From Opitutaceae bacterium (lineage in GTDB: Bacteria > Verrucomicrobiota > Verrucomicrobiia > Opitutales > Opitutaceae), in contig JAUSID010000286.1 of NCBI GenBank assembly GCA_030648295.1, positions 1-64,000 of the forward strand: 64,000 nucleotides of DNA, read 5' to 3'. This document shows positions 17,385 to 25,722 of the stretch, piece after piece. The notes beneath the pieces are model-generated. The model worked only from the letters and a program-made list of their open reading frames with translations, had not been told where the DNA came from and made no database searches. A program made the position numbers and the translations under genes. Position 1 is the first letter of the stretch. Each line of letters opens with the position of its first letter.

Positions 17385-17403
17385 GTTCCCGGACGCCCAC
17401 CCG

Positions 17404-17491
17404 AATGTCACGTGATAGGTGACATTCCCGTCCTCACCGCCCGCGTCGCTCCCCGGGGCCCAATGACACGCAACCCGTGATATTGGGCCCC
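17404..17491. other. Two perfect hairpins between subunit I and SCO genes
   Basis: AATGTCAC/GTGACATT (17404-17411 and 17419-17426, loop 7) and GGGGCCCAAT/ATTGGGCCCC (17455-17464 and 17482-17491, loop 17) are both perfect. Neither is followed by a T run, so they are not plain intrinsic terminators. They could adjust the yield of the downstream SCO and cytochrome b genes relative to the oxidase subunits. Confidence 0.6.
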
Positions 17492-17508
17492 ATCGAATCT
17501 CCCCCATC

Positions 17509-18528
17509 ATGCCCGCGACCAAAACCGAACTCCTCCCGTCCGCCATCGGCAGCGCGCTGCTGGCCGCCTCCGCGGCCGAAGATGCGCGCAATGGCTGGCG
17601 GCGCTTCTTCACCGGCGCGGGGCTGCCGATCTTCCTGCTCGCCGCCGCGGCGATCTACGAATCGTTCCTGCTCATGCTGGTGTTCGCGCCGCTGGAGTCG
17701 GGGTGGCTTGGTGGCTTCGCGCGCGAGTTCAAGGTCTGGTGTTTCAGCTACGATCCACGCACCGGTGGCATGGAATGGTCCAGCGTCGGAATGATGCTGA
17801 TGGAACCGCTGTTTGTCCTCGTGGTGGCGGTGGTGCTCTGGCGTCGCGCGCTCCAGTCGGCGCGGTGGCTGCAATCCTGGCGTCCCGCCGCCTGCGGCAT
17901 TGCCGCCGCCCTGCTCGCCATCACGAGTCTCCTTTCACTCGGTGCGCGCGGCGCCGCCGACGAGACTCTGCCGCCGTTTCCCGGCGAACGGATTCGCACG
18001 CACCTGATCCCGCCGAGTTTCCGGCTCGTGGATCAAACCGGCCGCGAATGCGCGCTGGAAGACCTGCGCGGGCGCGTGGTTCTCGTCACGGGCATCTACG
18101 CCATGTGCGGCACAACCTGCCCGCAAATCCTGGTCGAGACCCGGAAGCTGCTGGATTCGCTGCCGGCCGGGGCCCGGTCACAGGTGACGGTGCTCGCGCT
18201 GTCACTGAACCCCGAATACGAGACCGCCGAGTTGATGGCCTCCGTTGCGGCCGGGTACGGTTTCACTCACCCTGAGTTTCGCTATCTCAACGGCAAGCCG
18301 GCGGAAATGCACGGGGTCCTCGATGCGTTTCAGTTCGCGCGCTTCCGCGATGCCAAGACCGGGCTGATCGAGCATGCCAACCTGCTCATGCTGCTCGATG
18401 CGCGCGGCGAGATTGCGTACCGGTTCAACCTGAATCCACGCCACCAGGTCTGGCTGCGCGAGGCCGTCCTGCAACTGGCGGCCGAGGCGCGGGCGGAGCC
18501 GCCGGTGCCAACCGCCGCGACGGAATGA
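17509..18528 (+). CDS. SCO1/SenC copper chaperone with N-terminal membrane domain
   Basis: 339 residues. Three hydrophobic segments fill the first 145 residues (LPIFLLAAAAIYESFLLMLVF, LMEPLFVLVVAVVLW and CGIAAALLAITSLLSL). From about residue 165 there is a thioredoxin-fold SCO domain with the copper motif CGTTCP and the distal His in GLIEHANLLMLLDARG. SCO proteins deliver copper to CuA sites, here most likely the subunit II encoded at 15107. The multi-span N-terminal part is unusual, since most SCO proteins have one anchor. A senC gene also accompanies the norSY genes of ammonia oxidisers. Confidence 0.85.
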   Translation: MPATKTELLPSAIGSALLAASAAEDARNGWRRFFTGAGLPIFLLAAAAIYESFLLMLVFAPLESGWLGGFAREFKVWCFSYDPRTGGMEWSSVGMMLMEPLFVLVVAVVLWRRALQSARWLQSWRPAACGIAAALLAITSLLSLGARGAADETLPPFPGERIRTHLIPPSFRLVDQTGRECALEDLRGRVVLVTGIYAMCGTTCPQILVETRKLLDSLPAGARSQVTVLALSLNPEYETAELMASVAAGYGFTHPEFRYLNGKPAEMHGVLDAFQFARFRDAKTGLIEHANLLMLLDARGEIAYRFNLNPRHQVWLREAVLQLAAEARAEPPVPTAATE

Positions 18529-18543
18529 CGCGCCGCGCCCGCC

Positions 18544-20709
18544 GTGGCGGCCGGGGTAACGAGTCTGGAATTTTTGTTTAATGTGAACCCGGTGATTCCC
18601 ACCCTTGAACCCAAAATGCGCCCGGTCGTCCCGACCGGTTCCGGTGGTGCCGCCGACGTCACGGCGCCGGCCGTGCCTCCGGTGCCCCCGGTGCGCGGCG
18701 ACGCCTTCCTCAACCGCATCGATCGCGCGTTTGCCTGGGTTGACGGCTGGCTGAGCCGCTGGCTGCCGCCGGACCTGAATCCGCTCGCGCATGCCGGTGC
18801 GGCCGCGAACCTCGCGCTGATTGTCGCGGTCGCGAGCGGCGTGCTGCTGCTGATCTGGTATTCGCCCAGCGTGCAGTTTGCCTATTCGTCGCTCACCGCG
18901 ATCCAAGGCGTGACGCTGGGCGGGTGGGTGAGGGCGCTTCACCGTTACAGCTCTGACCTGGCCATGCTGCTGCTGGTGGTCCACGCCGGCCGCGTTTTCT
19001 TTGCCCGCAAGTTCGGCGGCGCCCGCTGGCTGCCCTGGGTGTCGGGCGTGGCCATGCTCGGGCTCGTGTGGTTCATCGGCTGGACCGGCTACTGGCTGGT
19101 GTGGGACCAGCCCGCGCAGCAGGTCGCTGTATCCTCGATGCGGTTACTCGATGGGCTGCCGATTTTCGGCGAGCCGCTCGCCCGGCTCTACGTCAGCGAT
19201 CGCACGGTGCCGAGCCTGCTCTTCTTCGTCGTCTTTTTTCTCCACATGCTGCTGCCGCTCGCGATTGCGGTCGGGCTGGCGGTGCACCTCGCCCGTGTGA
19301 GCCGGGCGCGGCTGCTGCCCTCGCGCGCGCTTTCGTGGTCACTGATCGCCGGCCTCGCGGTCGCCTCCCTTGCCGTGCCGGCGCCGCTCGATGCGCCGGC
19401 CCGCATGGCGGTGAAGGCGGCCAGTTTCACCGTCGACGCGTGGTATCTCTCGCCGCTGGCGCTCGGGTTGCGGCTCCAGGAGGGCGGCCTCTGGATCGCC
19501 CTCGCGGGCGGCACGCTGCTGGCGGGCGTGGTGCCGTGGCTGCTCGGCCGGCGGCGGAAGCCGGAAACGTTCCAGGCCTCGGTCAACACGTCGCGCTGCC
19601 ACGCGTGCACGCAATGCGTGCAGGACTGCCCGTTCGACGCGATCACGATGGTCGCGCGCACCGACGGGAAAAATTTTCCATCGCAGGCCCAGGTCGATCC
19701 CGCGCGCTGCGTCGGCTGCGGCGTATGCGCGGGCTCATGTGACTCGGAGGGCATCGCGCTCACGTGGTTCGACACGCGCGTGCAGGAGGCGGCGCTCGAG
19801 CGGGAAATCGTCGACCGCGCGGCGGCGGGCTCCGCCCGCTGGGTGGCACTCGTGGCGGCCGACATCTCGGGTGCGCCGGGACGAATCGAACGCGACGCGT
19901 GGCAGCGGTTGCTGCCCGACTGCGATGTGCAATCGGTGCCGACGGCGAGCTGGGTGCGGCCGCGTTTGGTCGAGCGCATGCTCGCGCGCGGGGCGAAGGG
20001 AGTGCTCGTGGTGCGGGATGCGTCGGCCGAGGCGTGGGCGCGCGATGGCGGCCGCTGGGTGGAGGAACGGCTGGCAGGCGCGCGCAATCCGATCTTCCGG
20101 CCGGAGCGTGCCGCCGGCGGCGCGTGGGCGGTGCTCGATTTCGATCGGTCGCGGCCAGAGAACCTGACGCGCGCCGCCCGGGCGCTCACGGCCGGCGAGA
20201 CCGCGGCCGCGGTTCCGCCGCGGATCAAACGTACGGCGACGGTCGTTGCCGGCACGCTCCTGCTCGCGACGGTCATCGCAGCGGCGGTGGCGCCGAGTCA
20301 TTTTACGGTAGGCAATCCGGTGTCACCGGATCCAGAGCTGGTGATTTCGTTCAAAGCCGTCGGGCAGATGGTGGCGCCGTCGCCGCTGGATCCCGCGACC
20401 GAGGCGAAAAAGCCCGTGCACATGCGCGGTCGAACGACCGACAAACCGCACCGCGCGCCCGTCATCGTGCGGGTGAGCATCGATGGCGTCGTGCACGAGC
20501 GCTCGTTCACGGCGAAGGGTGTTTCGCGCGATGGACCGGCAATCGGGGAATGGCGCGAGCCGCTCACGGCTGGCGCGCACGACGTGAAAGTCGAGATGGT
20601 GACCGGGCCGGAGGCGCCGCCCGCGCGCTGGCAGGGCACGATCCGGGCCGAAGCGCGAAAGCTCAACGTTATCAGCTACGAGCCGCGCGGTGGATTCGTG
20701 GTGGAGTAG
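18544..20709 (+). CDS. Cytochrome b / 2[4Fe-4S] ferredoxin / MvhD-like fusion protein
   Basis: 721 residues if the GTG at 18544 is used; an ATG at 18616 would remove 24. The N-terminal half is a cytochrome b domain with His pairs in ALHRYSSDLAMLLLVVHAGR and FFLHMLLPLAIAVGLAVHLAR. Residues about 350-405 hold two ferredoxin motifs, CHACTQCVQDCP and CVGCGVCAGSCD. Residues about 425-525 resemble the MvhD/HdrA delta domain (WVALVAADISG, ARGAKGVLVVRD) but lack its cysteines. One more span and an exported C-terminal domain close the protein. It probably links the quinone pool or a soluble donor to the nitrogen-oxide reductases (inference). Confidence 0.75.
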   Translation: MAAGVTSLEFLFNVNPVIPTLEPKMRPVVPTGSGGAADVTAPAVPPVPPVRGDAFLNRIDRAFAWVDGWLSRWLPPDLNPLAHAGAAANLALIVAVASGVLLLIWYSPSVQFAYSSLTAIQGVTLGGWVRALHRYSSDLAMLLLVVHAGRVFFARKFGGARWLPWVSGVAMLGLVWFIGWTGYWLVWDQPAQQVAVSSMRLLDGLPIFGEPLARLYVSDRTVPSLLFFVVFFLHMLLPLAIAVGLAVHLARVSRARLLPSRALSWSLIAGLAVASLAVPAPLDAPARMAVKAASFTVDAWYLSPLALGLRLQEGGLWIALAGGTLLAGVVPWLLGRRRKPETFQASVNTSRCHACTQCVQDCPFDAITMVARTDGKNFPSQAQVDPARCVGCGVCAGSCDSEGIALTWFDTRVQEAALEREIVDRAAAGSARWVALVAADISGAPGRIERDAWQRLLPDCDVQSVPTASWVRPRLVERMLARGAKGVLVVRDASAEAWARDGGRWVEERLAGARNPIFRPERAAGGAWAVLDFDRSRPENLTRAARALTAGETAAAVPPRIKRTATVVAGTLLLATVIAAAVAPSHFTVGNPVSPDPELVISFKAVGQMVAPSPLDPATEAKKPVHMRGRTTDKPHRAPVIVRVSIDGVVHERSFTAKGVSRDGPAIGEWREPLTAGAHDVKVEMVTGPEAPPARWQGTIRAEARKLNVISYEPRGGFVVE

Positions 20710-21012
20710 GGCGCGCAGCGCGCCGCGCACGGTTCTGGGTTTTGGGTTCTGGGTTCTGTGTTTCGCGTTTTGGGTTTTGGGTTTCGGGTTTCGGGTTCAA
20801 CTCCCAGTCGTTGGCATTTCTTCTTTCTCGTTTTCCGATCCTTGGACTCGGTTGTCTCGCGTTCTCGCGTTCTTCGATGTCTCCCCTTTCTTCGTCCTGC
20901 CCTTACCCCACCGTTCGTTGCCCCTTAATACATCCGATTAGCAGCCGCGGCGATTCCGCGGCGCTTGATGTGAATCAAGGCCCCGGCGGCCGGGCTGGGT
21001 TACGATGGCAGC
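20710..21012. repeat. Intergenic region with degenerate GGGTTTT heptamer array
   Basis: The 303 bases hold no credible gene. At 20733-20798 nine heptamers of the form TGGGTTY/CGGGTTY follow each other with few changes. Downstream lies the FNR-type promoter of the ywiC-like gene, annotated separately. The repeat has the same 7-base period as the AAGGACC array at 8546, which suggests a shared way of expansion. Confidence 0.75.
20965..21006 (+). promoter_or_regulatory. Perfect FNR/NNR box and -10 before the ywiC-like gene
   Basis: TTGATGTGAATCAA (20965-20978) is a perfect TTGAT-N4-ATCAA palindrome. TACGAT begins at 21001, 29.5 bases from the box centre, exactly as in the two other promoters of this island. 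A start at -41.5 geometry would fall on base 21013, the A of the ATG, so this message may be leaderless. Confidence 0.8.
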
Positions 21013-21828
21013 ATGGAATCAACCCTGTCGCTGCCTTGCCCGGAACCAGCCGCGCGCTGGCGCGAACTGGTCATGCCGAAGGAGCACGGCAGTTGGTCAC
21101 TGGCGTTCGAGCCGCTGGCATTCGGATTGCTCGTGGCCCCGTCCGCCGCGGGCGCATTTCTCGCGGGCACCATTGCGGCCGCCTTTTTCTGCCGCCGGCC
21201 CCTGCGTATTGCGGTCATGGATGCACGGCCGGCGCGCCGGGCCAGCGCCCGCACGATTCTCGTGGCGTTGGGCGCGGTCGCCGCGGTCGCGCTGGCCGGC
21301 GCAATCGCACTCGGCGGCGCCGATTGGCTGCGCTGGCTCGCGCCGTCGCTCCTCGCGGGCGGCGTGTTCGCGATATTCGATGTGCGCAACGCCGGCCACG
21401 AAGAAGCGGCTGAGGTGGCCGGCGCCGCGGCGTTCGCCTGGCTCCCGGCCGTGTTCGCCATCCTCGATGGTGCCTCGCCGCTCGCCGCCGTCGCCGTCGC
21501 CACCGTGATGATTGGACGTGCCGTGCCCACTGTGCTTTGCGTCCGCGCCGTGCTGCGGGGCGGGAAAACCGGCGAGCGGCACGTCGCCCTGCCGCTGTTC
21601 GCCGCCGCGGCCGCGTTGGCGGGCGCTATTGCGTTTGCCCGCGCCGGGGTTGTGCCATTCACGGCGGTCGTGCTTCTCGGGCTGCTCGGTCTTCGGTCCA
21701 TCGCGCTCCTCGTTTTCCCGCGGCCGGCGCTCCGCGGCCGTACCCTCGGCATGATCGAAACTGCGCTCGGGGTGGCGTTTGTCATCGCCGCTGCCGGCGC
21801 GTGGGTCAGCTTCTCACCGAACGCTTGA
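21013..21828 (+). CDS. YwiC-like membrane protein
   Basis: 271 residues with seven or eight spans. The signature ELVMPKEHGSWSLAFEPLAFGLL near the N-terminus and RPLRIAVMD place it in the YwiC family, named after a Bacillus gene next to the nitrate reductase and fnr genes. Biochemical function is not established. Its perfect FNR-type box and position before nirK fit a role in anaerobic nitrogen-oxide metabolism. If the message is leaderless the ATG at 21013 is the start; an ATG at 21073 is the alternative. Confidence 0.8.
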   Translation: MESTLSLPCPEPAARWRELVMPKEHGSWSLAFEPLAFGLLVAPSAAGAFLAGTIAAAFFCRRPLRIAVMDARPARRASARTILVALGAVAAVALAGAIALGGADWLRWLAPSLLAGGVFAIFDVRNAGHEEAAEVAGAAAFAWLPAVFAILDGASPLAAVAVATVMIGRAVPTVLCVRAVLRGGKTGERHVALPLFAAAAALAGAIAFARAGVVPFTAVVLLGLLGLRSIALLVFPRPALRGRTLGMIETALGVAFVIAAAGAWVSFSPNA

Positions 21829-21866
21829 CCCACATCAAGGCTCCCCGGCCGTATCTCGCGTACCTT
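21825..21866 (+). promoter_or_regulatory. FNR/NNR-type box and -10, nirK promoter
   Basis: TTGACCCACATCAA (21825-21838) fits the family consensus at 9 of 10 fixed bases and overlaps the stop of the ywiC-like gene. TACCTT begins at 21861, 29.5 bases from the centre. The predicted start at 21873 leaves a 13-base leader before the nirK ATG, the same as at 13425. Confidence 0.8.
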
Positions 21867-21885
21867 GTTCCCACCGATTCGAGCA

Positions 21886-23397
21886 ATGAACATCCTGATT
21901 CCCTCCCACCCGCTCCGCGCCATCACGGTGCTCCTCGCCGCTGCCCTGACCAACTTCGCCGTCCCGCTGCGCGGCGGCGAAGAGGCCATGGTCGCGAAGC
22001 CCAATGGCGGCCCGCTCGCCGCCCACCTCCCGGTCGAAATCGCCGTGCTCACCCCGGCGCCCAACGTCCCACCGCCGATCACCCGGCGCCACGAGGCCAA
22101 GGTCGTCGTCAACCTCGAGGTCCGTGAGCTCACGCGCCGGCTGGCCGACGGCGTCGAATACACCTTCTGGACGTTCGGCGGCGGTGTCCCCGGATTGTTC
22201 ATACGCGTCCGCGAGGGCGACGTGGTCGAGTTCCACCTCAACAACCACCCCTCCTCGAAGGTGCCGCACAATATCGACCTCCACGCGGTGACCGGCCCGG
22301 GCGGTGGTGCGGCCTCGACGTTCACGGCCCCCGGCCATGCGTCGCAGTTCACGTTCACCGCGCTGAGCGCCGGCCTCTACGTTTACCACTGCGCGACCGC
22401 CCCGGTGCCGATGCACATCTCGAACGGGATGTACGGACTGATCCTCGTTGAGCCGAAGGGCGGGCTGCCGAAGGTGGACCGCGAGTACTACGTCATGCAG
22501 GGCGACTTTTACACCCAGGGGGCGACGGGCGAGGGTGGGCTGCAAATTTTCGACAACGTCAAGGCCACGGACGAGCGGCCCACCTATGTCGTGTTCAACG
22601 GCGCGGTCGGCTCGCTCGTCGGCGATGCGGCCCTCCAGGCCAAAGTCGGTGAGATCGTGCGGCTCTTCTTCGGCGTCGGCGGCCCGAATCTCACCTCGTC
22701 GTTCCACGTCATCGGCGAGATTTTCGACCGCGTCTATCCCGAGGGCGGCATGAAGCTGGTGCAGGAGAACGTCCAGACGACGATGGTGCCGGCCGGCGGC
22801 TCCGCCATCATGGAGTTCAAGGTGGATGTGCCCGGCACGTTCGTGCTGGTCGACCACTCGCTCTCCCGCGCGTTCAACAAGGGCGCCCTCGGCATGCTCA
22901 AGGTTACCGGCCCGGAAAATCGCGTGATCTACTCCGGCAAGGAAGTCGATGAAGTGTATCTCGGCGACCAATCCGATGCCGGTGTCGCCGCCCGTGACCG
23001 TGCGGCGGAGCTCGTGGCCAGGAAGCAGGAGGCCATCGCCTCGAACCCGGAAATCGCGGGCATGACCAAGGAAATCCAGATGGAGCGCGGCAAGAAGGTG
23101 TACCTGCAATCGTGCTTTGCCTGCCACATGGCGAACGGCGAAGGGCTGCCGGGCGTTTTCCCGCCGCTGGCGAAGTCGGATTACCTGAACGCCGACCGCA
23201 ATCGCGCCATCCTGATCCCGCTCAAGGGACTCAACGGCCCCATCACCGTGAACGGAAAGCCCTACAACAACGTGATGCCACCGCAGGCCTTCACCGACGA
23301 CCAAATCGCCGACGTGCTGACCTTCGTGCTGAACAGCTGGGGCAACAGCGGCGGCTCGGTCTCGCCCAAGGATGTCAAACAGGCCCGCGACAATTAA
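21886..23397 (+). CDS. nirK: Copper nitrite reductase NirK fused to cytochrome c
   Basis: 503 residues from the ATG at 21886 (a TTG at 21865 lies in the -10 region). After a signal peptide come two cupredoxin domains with the type 1/type 2 copper ligands: [15 protein letters not shown] (including the catalytic Asp), [18 protein letters not shown] and [14 protein letters not shown]. About 110 C-terminal residues form a class I cytochrome c with CFACH and a late axial Met in NVMPPQAF. The enzyme reduces nitrite to NO in the periplasm, and the fused heme should take electrons directly from the respiratory chain. It has its own FNR-type promoter. Confidence 0.95.
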   Translation: MNILIPSHPLRAITVLLAAALTNFAVPLRGGEEAMVAKPNGGPLAAHLPVEIAVLTPAPNVPPPITRRHEAKVVVNLEVRELTRRLADGVEYTFWTFGGGVPGLFIRVREGDVVEFHLNNHPSSKVPHNIDLHAVTGPGGGAASTFTAPGHASQFTFTALSAGLYVYHCATAPVPMHISNGMYGLILVEPKGGLPKVDREYYVMQGDFYTQGATGEGGLQIFDNVKATDERPTYVVFNGAVGSLVGDAALQAKVGEIVRLFFGVGGPNLTSSFHVIGEIFDRVYPEGGMKLVQENVQTTMVPAGGSAIMEFKVDVPGTFVLVDHSLSRAFNKGALGMLKVTGPENRVIYSGKEVDEVYLGDQSDAGVAARDRAAELVARKQEAIASNPEIAGMTKEIQMERGKKVYLQSCFACHMANGEGLPGVFPPLAKSDYLNADRNRAILIPLKGLNGPITVNGKPYNNVMPPQAFTDDQIADVLTFVLNSWGNSGGSVSPKDVKQARDN

Positions 23398-23446
23398 TCG
23401 CCGGCTCAACCCGCATCTCCCACCTCCTCACCCGCCAGTTCCGCCC

Positions 23447-24391
23447 ATGAAACCAGCCGCGCCAACCCTCCTTGCCTGCCTCGCCGTGGGCCTGGCTGCC
23501 AGTGCGGCGTTGCTCACCCACGCTGCGCCGGCGGAGAGCGCGGCTGGGGCCGCACCTGTAGCCGTGTCTGCGCCGGCTGCGACCCCATCCGTGGCGGCCG
23601 CGCGACCGGGCATGATCCTGATTCCCGCGGGCGAGTACCTGCCGTTGCTGCGCGGTCGCGATGAACCCGAGCGGGTTCAGGTTCCCGGTTTCTGGCTGGA
23701 CGCCCGGCCGGTGACCAACGCGGAGTTTCTCGCCTTTGTCCGCGCGCAACCGAAGTGGTCTCGCTCCCGCGTGTCTCCACTTTTTGCGGACAAGGGTTAT
23801 CTCGGCGACTGGGCGGGCGATCTCGAACTCGGGGCGAATGTGCCCGCCGAGGCACCCGTCGTCCGCGTGTCGTGGTTCGCCGCGCGCGCGTATGCGGCAT
23901 GGGCAGGCAAGCGGCTGCCGAAGACCGCCGAGTGGGAACGAGCGGCGGCGGCTGGATTCGAAGGTGAAAACGGCATGAGCGAGCCCGCGCATCGCTCGGC
24001 CGCGCTCGGCTGGTTCTCGAAGCCTTCGCCCGCCCGGCTGCCGCCCGCCGGCTCCGGCCGGCCAAATGTCCACGGCGTGCGCGACCTGCTGACCCTGGTC
24101 TGGGAATGGGTCGACGATTTCAATACCGCCATGGTCACGGGTGAGTCCCGCGCGGACACCGGGCTGGAGCGCACCCAGTTTTGCGGCGCCGGCTCCGTGG
24201 GCGCGCGTGATCTCACGAATTATCCCGCGTTCATGCGCGCCGGCATGCGCAGCTCGCTGCGGGCGAGCTATGTCGTCGGCAACCTCGGATTCCGCTGCGT
24301 GGCCGACGCGACCGCCGCCGAAAAACCTCCCCTTGCCGCAACCGGCGAAACCGTCGCGATCTCCGCGACCTCTTCCTCGATTTCAAAATGA
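23447..24391 (+). CDS. NirV-like SUMF1/formylglycine-generating-enzyme family protein
   Basis: 314 residues from the ATG at 23447. A signal peptide and Ala/Pro-rich linker precede a SUMF1-type domain: GMILIPAGEYLPLL, VPGFWLDARPVTNAEFLAFV, APVVRVSWFAARAYAAWAGKRLPKTAEWERAA, VWEWVDDFN and a terminal GFRCV. Proteins of this family next to nirK are called NirV in some denitrifiers. The paired catalytic cysteines of true formylglycine-generating enzymes are not evident, so it is more likely a structural or maturation factor for NirK than a sulfatase activator. The stop overlaps the next ATG. Confidence 0.8.
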   Translation: MKPAAPTLLACLAVGLAASAALLTHAAPAESAAGAAPVAVSAPAATPSVAAARPGMILIPAGEYLPLLRGRDEPERVQVPGFWLDARPVTNAEFLAFVRAQPKWSRSRVSPLFADKGYLGDWAGDLELGANVPAEAPVVRVSWFAARAYAAWAGKRLPKTAEWERAAAAGFEGENGMSEPAHRSAALGWFSKPSPARLPPAGSGRPNVHGVRDLLTLVWEWVDDFNTAMVTGESRADTGLERTQFCGAGSVGARDLTNYPAFMRAGMRSSLRASYVVGNLGFRCVADATAAEKPPLAATGETVAISATSSSISK

Positions 24392-25095
24392 AAACCAAGA
24401 TTGCCCTCCTCTTCCTCTCCGCAGCCTGTGGCGCGGTTATCGCCGCTGATGTCCCTGCCGCGGCGGCCGGTGCGACCGGCACCGCTTCGGAAACGCCGAG
24501 TTGCTGTGCACCGGCCAAGCCGGCGCCGGCCAGCTGCTGCGCCGCGCCCGACACCGCCGCCGTCGCTGCCAGCATCGCGCCCTTGAGCTCCCGCTCGATT
24601 TATCAGCTCGATGCGAAATGGGCCGACGACGCCGGACAGTCCGTTTCGCTCGCGACGCTGCGCGGCCGCCCCGTGGTGATGGCGATGTTCTTCGCCAGCT
24701 GTGAATACGCGTGCCCGGTCCTCGTCAACGACATGAAGCGACTCCGCGCGCTGCTGCCGGAATCCGTGCGTGCGACCGCGCAATTCGTGCTCGTCAGCTT
24801 CGATACCGCGCGCGACACGTCCGCGGTGCTGTCGTCCTACCGCGGCAAATCGGAGCTCGATTCGAGCTGGACGCTGCTCCGGGGCGAGGATGCCTCGGTG
24901 CAGGAACTCGCCATGCTGCTCGGCGTGAAGTTCAAGCAGGACGCCCGCGGCCAGTTCGCTCACTCCAACTTGATCACGGTCCTCAACGGCGAGGGTGAGG
25001 TCGCGCACCAGCACGCCGGTCTGATGGGCGATGTTTCCGAGGTCGCGAAGGCCGTGACGCTGGCGTCGAAGCCAATCGAGGTCGCCTCGCGTTAA
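24388..25095 (+). CDS. SCO-family protein with Cys-Cys-rich N-terminal segment
   Basis: 235 residues, with the start overlapping the NirV-like stop (ATGA). After a signal peptide, the segment SCCAPAKPAPASCCA carries two Cys pairs. The SCO domain follows with FASCEYACPVLVNDMKRL (CxxxC copper motif) and GQFAHSNLITVLNGEGEV (distal His). In the nirK operon its client is probably NirK copper or the CuA site. The extra Cys pairs could bind additional copper or form disulfides. The sequence is clearly different from the SCO protein at 17509, so the island has two non-redundant chaperones. Confidence 0.85.
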   Translation: MKTKIALLFLSAACGAVIAADVPAAAAGATGTASETPSCCAPAKPAPASCCAAPDTAAVAASIAPLSSRSIYQLDAKWADDAGQSVSLATLRGRPVVMAMFFASCEYACPVLVNDMKRLRALLPESVRATAQFVLVSFDTARDTSAVLSSYRGKSELDSSWTLLRGEDASVQELAMLLGVKFKQDARGQFAHSNLITVLNGEGEVAHQHAGLMGDVSEVAKAVTLASKPIEVASR

Positions 25096-25269
25096 CGGGA
25101 ATCTTTTTTGCGCCGCACGAATCCCTGGCGCCTTCTCTTTCGTCTTTCTCCTCATCCTTCGCGCCGATCGCTTTCGGCTGACGGAGAGAACGAGAAAGAT
25201 TAAGAGAACGAGAACGACAACGACAACGACGTCGGCTGCGCCACACGCGCCCATCCCTGATTTGCTCGC
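25096..25269. repeat. Pyrimidine/purine foldback with ACGACA microrepeat
   Basis: A pyrimidine-rich stretch (CTTCTCTTTCGTCTTTCTC, about 25131-25150) is followed by purine-rich GAGAACGAGAAAGATTAAGA and repeats of ACGACA up to 25232. The two can pair imperfectly. It probably separates the nirK-nirV-SCO transcript from the DUF2249 gene. Confidence 0.5.
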
Positions 25270-25509
25270 ATGGCCTCCCACCCGCACAAGGTCCGCACCC
25301 TGGACGTCCGCCCGATCATGGCGGACGGCGAACACCCGTTCGAACTGATCATGAAGACGGTTGCCGGCCTGAAGGACGGTCAGGACCTCCTGCTCATCAC
25401 GCCGTTTCTGCCGTCGCCGCTGATCGAGCGGTTGCAGTCCGACGGGTTCTCCGTCCGGCCCGAGCGACGCGCCGACGGTTCATGGCAGACCCAGTTCACA
25501 CGGGAATAG
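25270..25509 (+). CDS. DUF2249 protein
   Basis: 79 residues covering one complete DUF2249 domain: TLDVRPIMADGEHPFELIMKTV, GLKDGQDLLLITPFLPSPLIERLQSDGFS and a short final strand. The fold is related to the sulfur-carrier TusA, but the TusA cysteine is absent. Genes of this family are frequent beside nir, nor and nnr genes in denitrifiers, which supports the reading of the whole island. The molecular role is unknown. Confidence 0.8.
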   Translation: MASHPHKVRTLDVRPIMADGEHPFELIMKTVAGLKDGQDLLLITPFLPSPLIERLQSDGFSVRPERRADGSWQTQFTRE

Positions 25510-25722
25510 GGGCAAGTCGGCGCGACGACAGCGGAACCAATATGGGTAATCGTCTGTTGCGCCGCGGAGCAGGGAGAAGGGAGCAGGGAGCAGGAACAAA
25601 CCAAGATTGGGCGGCCGAAATTCAACTCCTCCCGTAGCGGCGAGCGCCAGCGAGCCGACAAATCTCCCGGCACCACACCACGACAAGAATTCAAAAGCAT
25701 TTGGTCTAATTACATCCCTTTC

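Noticed and set aside
15731-17422. Second plus-strand frame of 563 codons inside the subunit I gene
   Set aside because: Out-of-frame reading rich in Arg, Gly and His without hydrophobic spans; the overlapping frame has all heme ligands.
21835-23409. Minus-strand frame of 524 codons over nirK
   Set aside because: Antisense shadow of the copper nitrite reductase gene, with no recognisable features.
23447-24391. Sulfatase-activating formylglycine-generating enzyme for the sulfatase at 52370
   Set aside because: Paired active-site cysteines are not evident, and the protein is exported and encoded directly between nirK and a SCO gene, matching NirV instead.
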